DNA of 39,774 nucleotides from a bacterium (GTDB taxonomy: Bacteria; Verrucomicrobiota; Kiritimatiellia; RFP12; UBA1067), in assembly GCA_025360845.1 (NCBI GenBank), contig JANYBJ010000193.1:1-39774 (forward strand), read 5' to 3'. Shown here in pieces: positions 39,606 to 39,774 of the stretch. Positions within the stretch are counted from its first letter, which is position 1; each line of letters opens with the position of its first letter. Both the position numbers and the translations under genes were made by a program. The notes under the pieces are model-generated. The model was not told the DNA's origin. It ran no database searches and saw nothing but the letters and a program-made list of their open reading frames with translations.

Positions 39606-39774
39606 CATGGGTACCTGTCCTTACGTTGGGCGTGAACAGCTCCTGCGGCTCGCGAGGACGCTCGCCCTCCATGGGTACCTGTCCTTACGTTGGGCGTGAA
39701 CAGCTCCTGCGGCTCGCGAGGACGCTCGCCCTCCATGGGTACCTGTCCTTACGTTGGGCGTGAACAGCTCCTGC
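39606..39774. repeat. 64-bp tandem repeat running off the window
   Basis: Units begin at 39606, 39670 and 39734; the third is cut after 41 bases by the window edge. The copies I compared are identical. Each unit has GGTACC near its start and a small hairpin, GCGAG-gacg-CTCGC, near its end. The period is not a multiple of three, so it is not coding. I see no gene in the stretch 39562-39774. Confidence 0.95.

Noticed and set aside
39541-39606. Rho-independent terminator near the T-rich stretch after the PIN remnant
   Set aside because: The possible stem (AGCCCCGA with TCGGCT) is imperfect and the loop is long.
39606-39774. CRISPR array
   Set aside because: The 64-bp units are contiguous and identical throughout, with no variable spacers and no cas genes nearby.

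Overview
The window looks like a chromosome segment of a GC-rich, Gram-negative bacterium, probably in the Verrucomicrobiota/Kiritimatiellota/Lentisphaerota area. That placement is an inference from the lipoprotein and Tat signals, a stand-alone NusG-like regulator, a GHL10-type glycosidase-like protein and GC-rich intergenic repeats; there is no rRNA or marker gene to prove it. It divides into a podovirus-like prophage, a tRNA hinge, a patchy mobile/defence island, and ordinary chromosome.

Prophage, 1-23929, all on the + strand. This is the late (virion and lysis) part of a podovirus-like prophage whose terminase/portal end lies outside the window. The order is a scaffold-like protein (partial), BPP-1-type major capsid protein, Bbp16-type cement protein, two unknown virion-module proteins, four translationally coupled genes for exported or membrane proteins of unknown function, a one-TM protein, a small holin, a 59-aa ORF, a lipoprotein with a CxxC domain, tail tubular A and B, then T7-like core/ejection genes (gp13-, gp14- and gp15-like). 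It ends in one 2810-aa polyvalent protein with a zincin motif (HETFH), a DdrB/ParB-like domain, a phosphoribosyltransferase-like motif and a membrane-active C-terminus.

tRNA hinge, 24064-24446. tRNA-Thr(CGT) on the - strand has its 3' end toward the prophage. tRNA-Leu(CAG) and tRNA-Glu(CTC) on the + strand run toward the island. Divergent promoters are visible between them, and each outer 3' end abuts mobile DNA, as expected for integration targets.

Mobile/defence island, about 24500-31400, visibly lower in GC in its restriction part. It starts with a tyrosine-integrase catalytic fragment, then carries a complete type II restriction-modification system: two methyltransferases (DPPF and SPPY types) on +, and a BamHI-family endonuclease plus an XRE controller on -. 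The endonuclease keeps the BamHI catalytic and base-contact residues, so GGATCC specificity is predicted. Controller boxes are visible in front of both the controller/endonuclease operon and the methyltransferase pair. Next come a 54-aa membrane peptide, a frameshifted remnant, a HigB/HigA-like toxin-antitoxin pair with a palindrome inside its promoter, and a serine-recombinase remnant fused through low-complexity sequence to a small phage-like protein.

Chromosome, 31513-39774. An ExoD-like membrane protein, a class II aldolase, an SGNH hydrolase and a Tat-exported sugar-isomerase-like protein form a probable co-directional unit closed by a strong terminator. Opposing it are an AsnC/Lrp regulator with an overlapping class I aminotransferase, and a NusG/UpxY-like factor. 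A secreted GHL10-type protein follows, then a YafQ-like toxin without a visible antitoxin, a PIN-toxin remnant, and a 64-bp tandem repeat that runs off the end.

Limits: all calls come from reading the sequence; no database search was run. Functions of the exported-protein cassette (3631-7242) and several small phage proteins are unknown.
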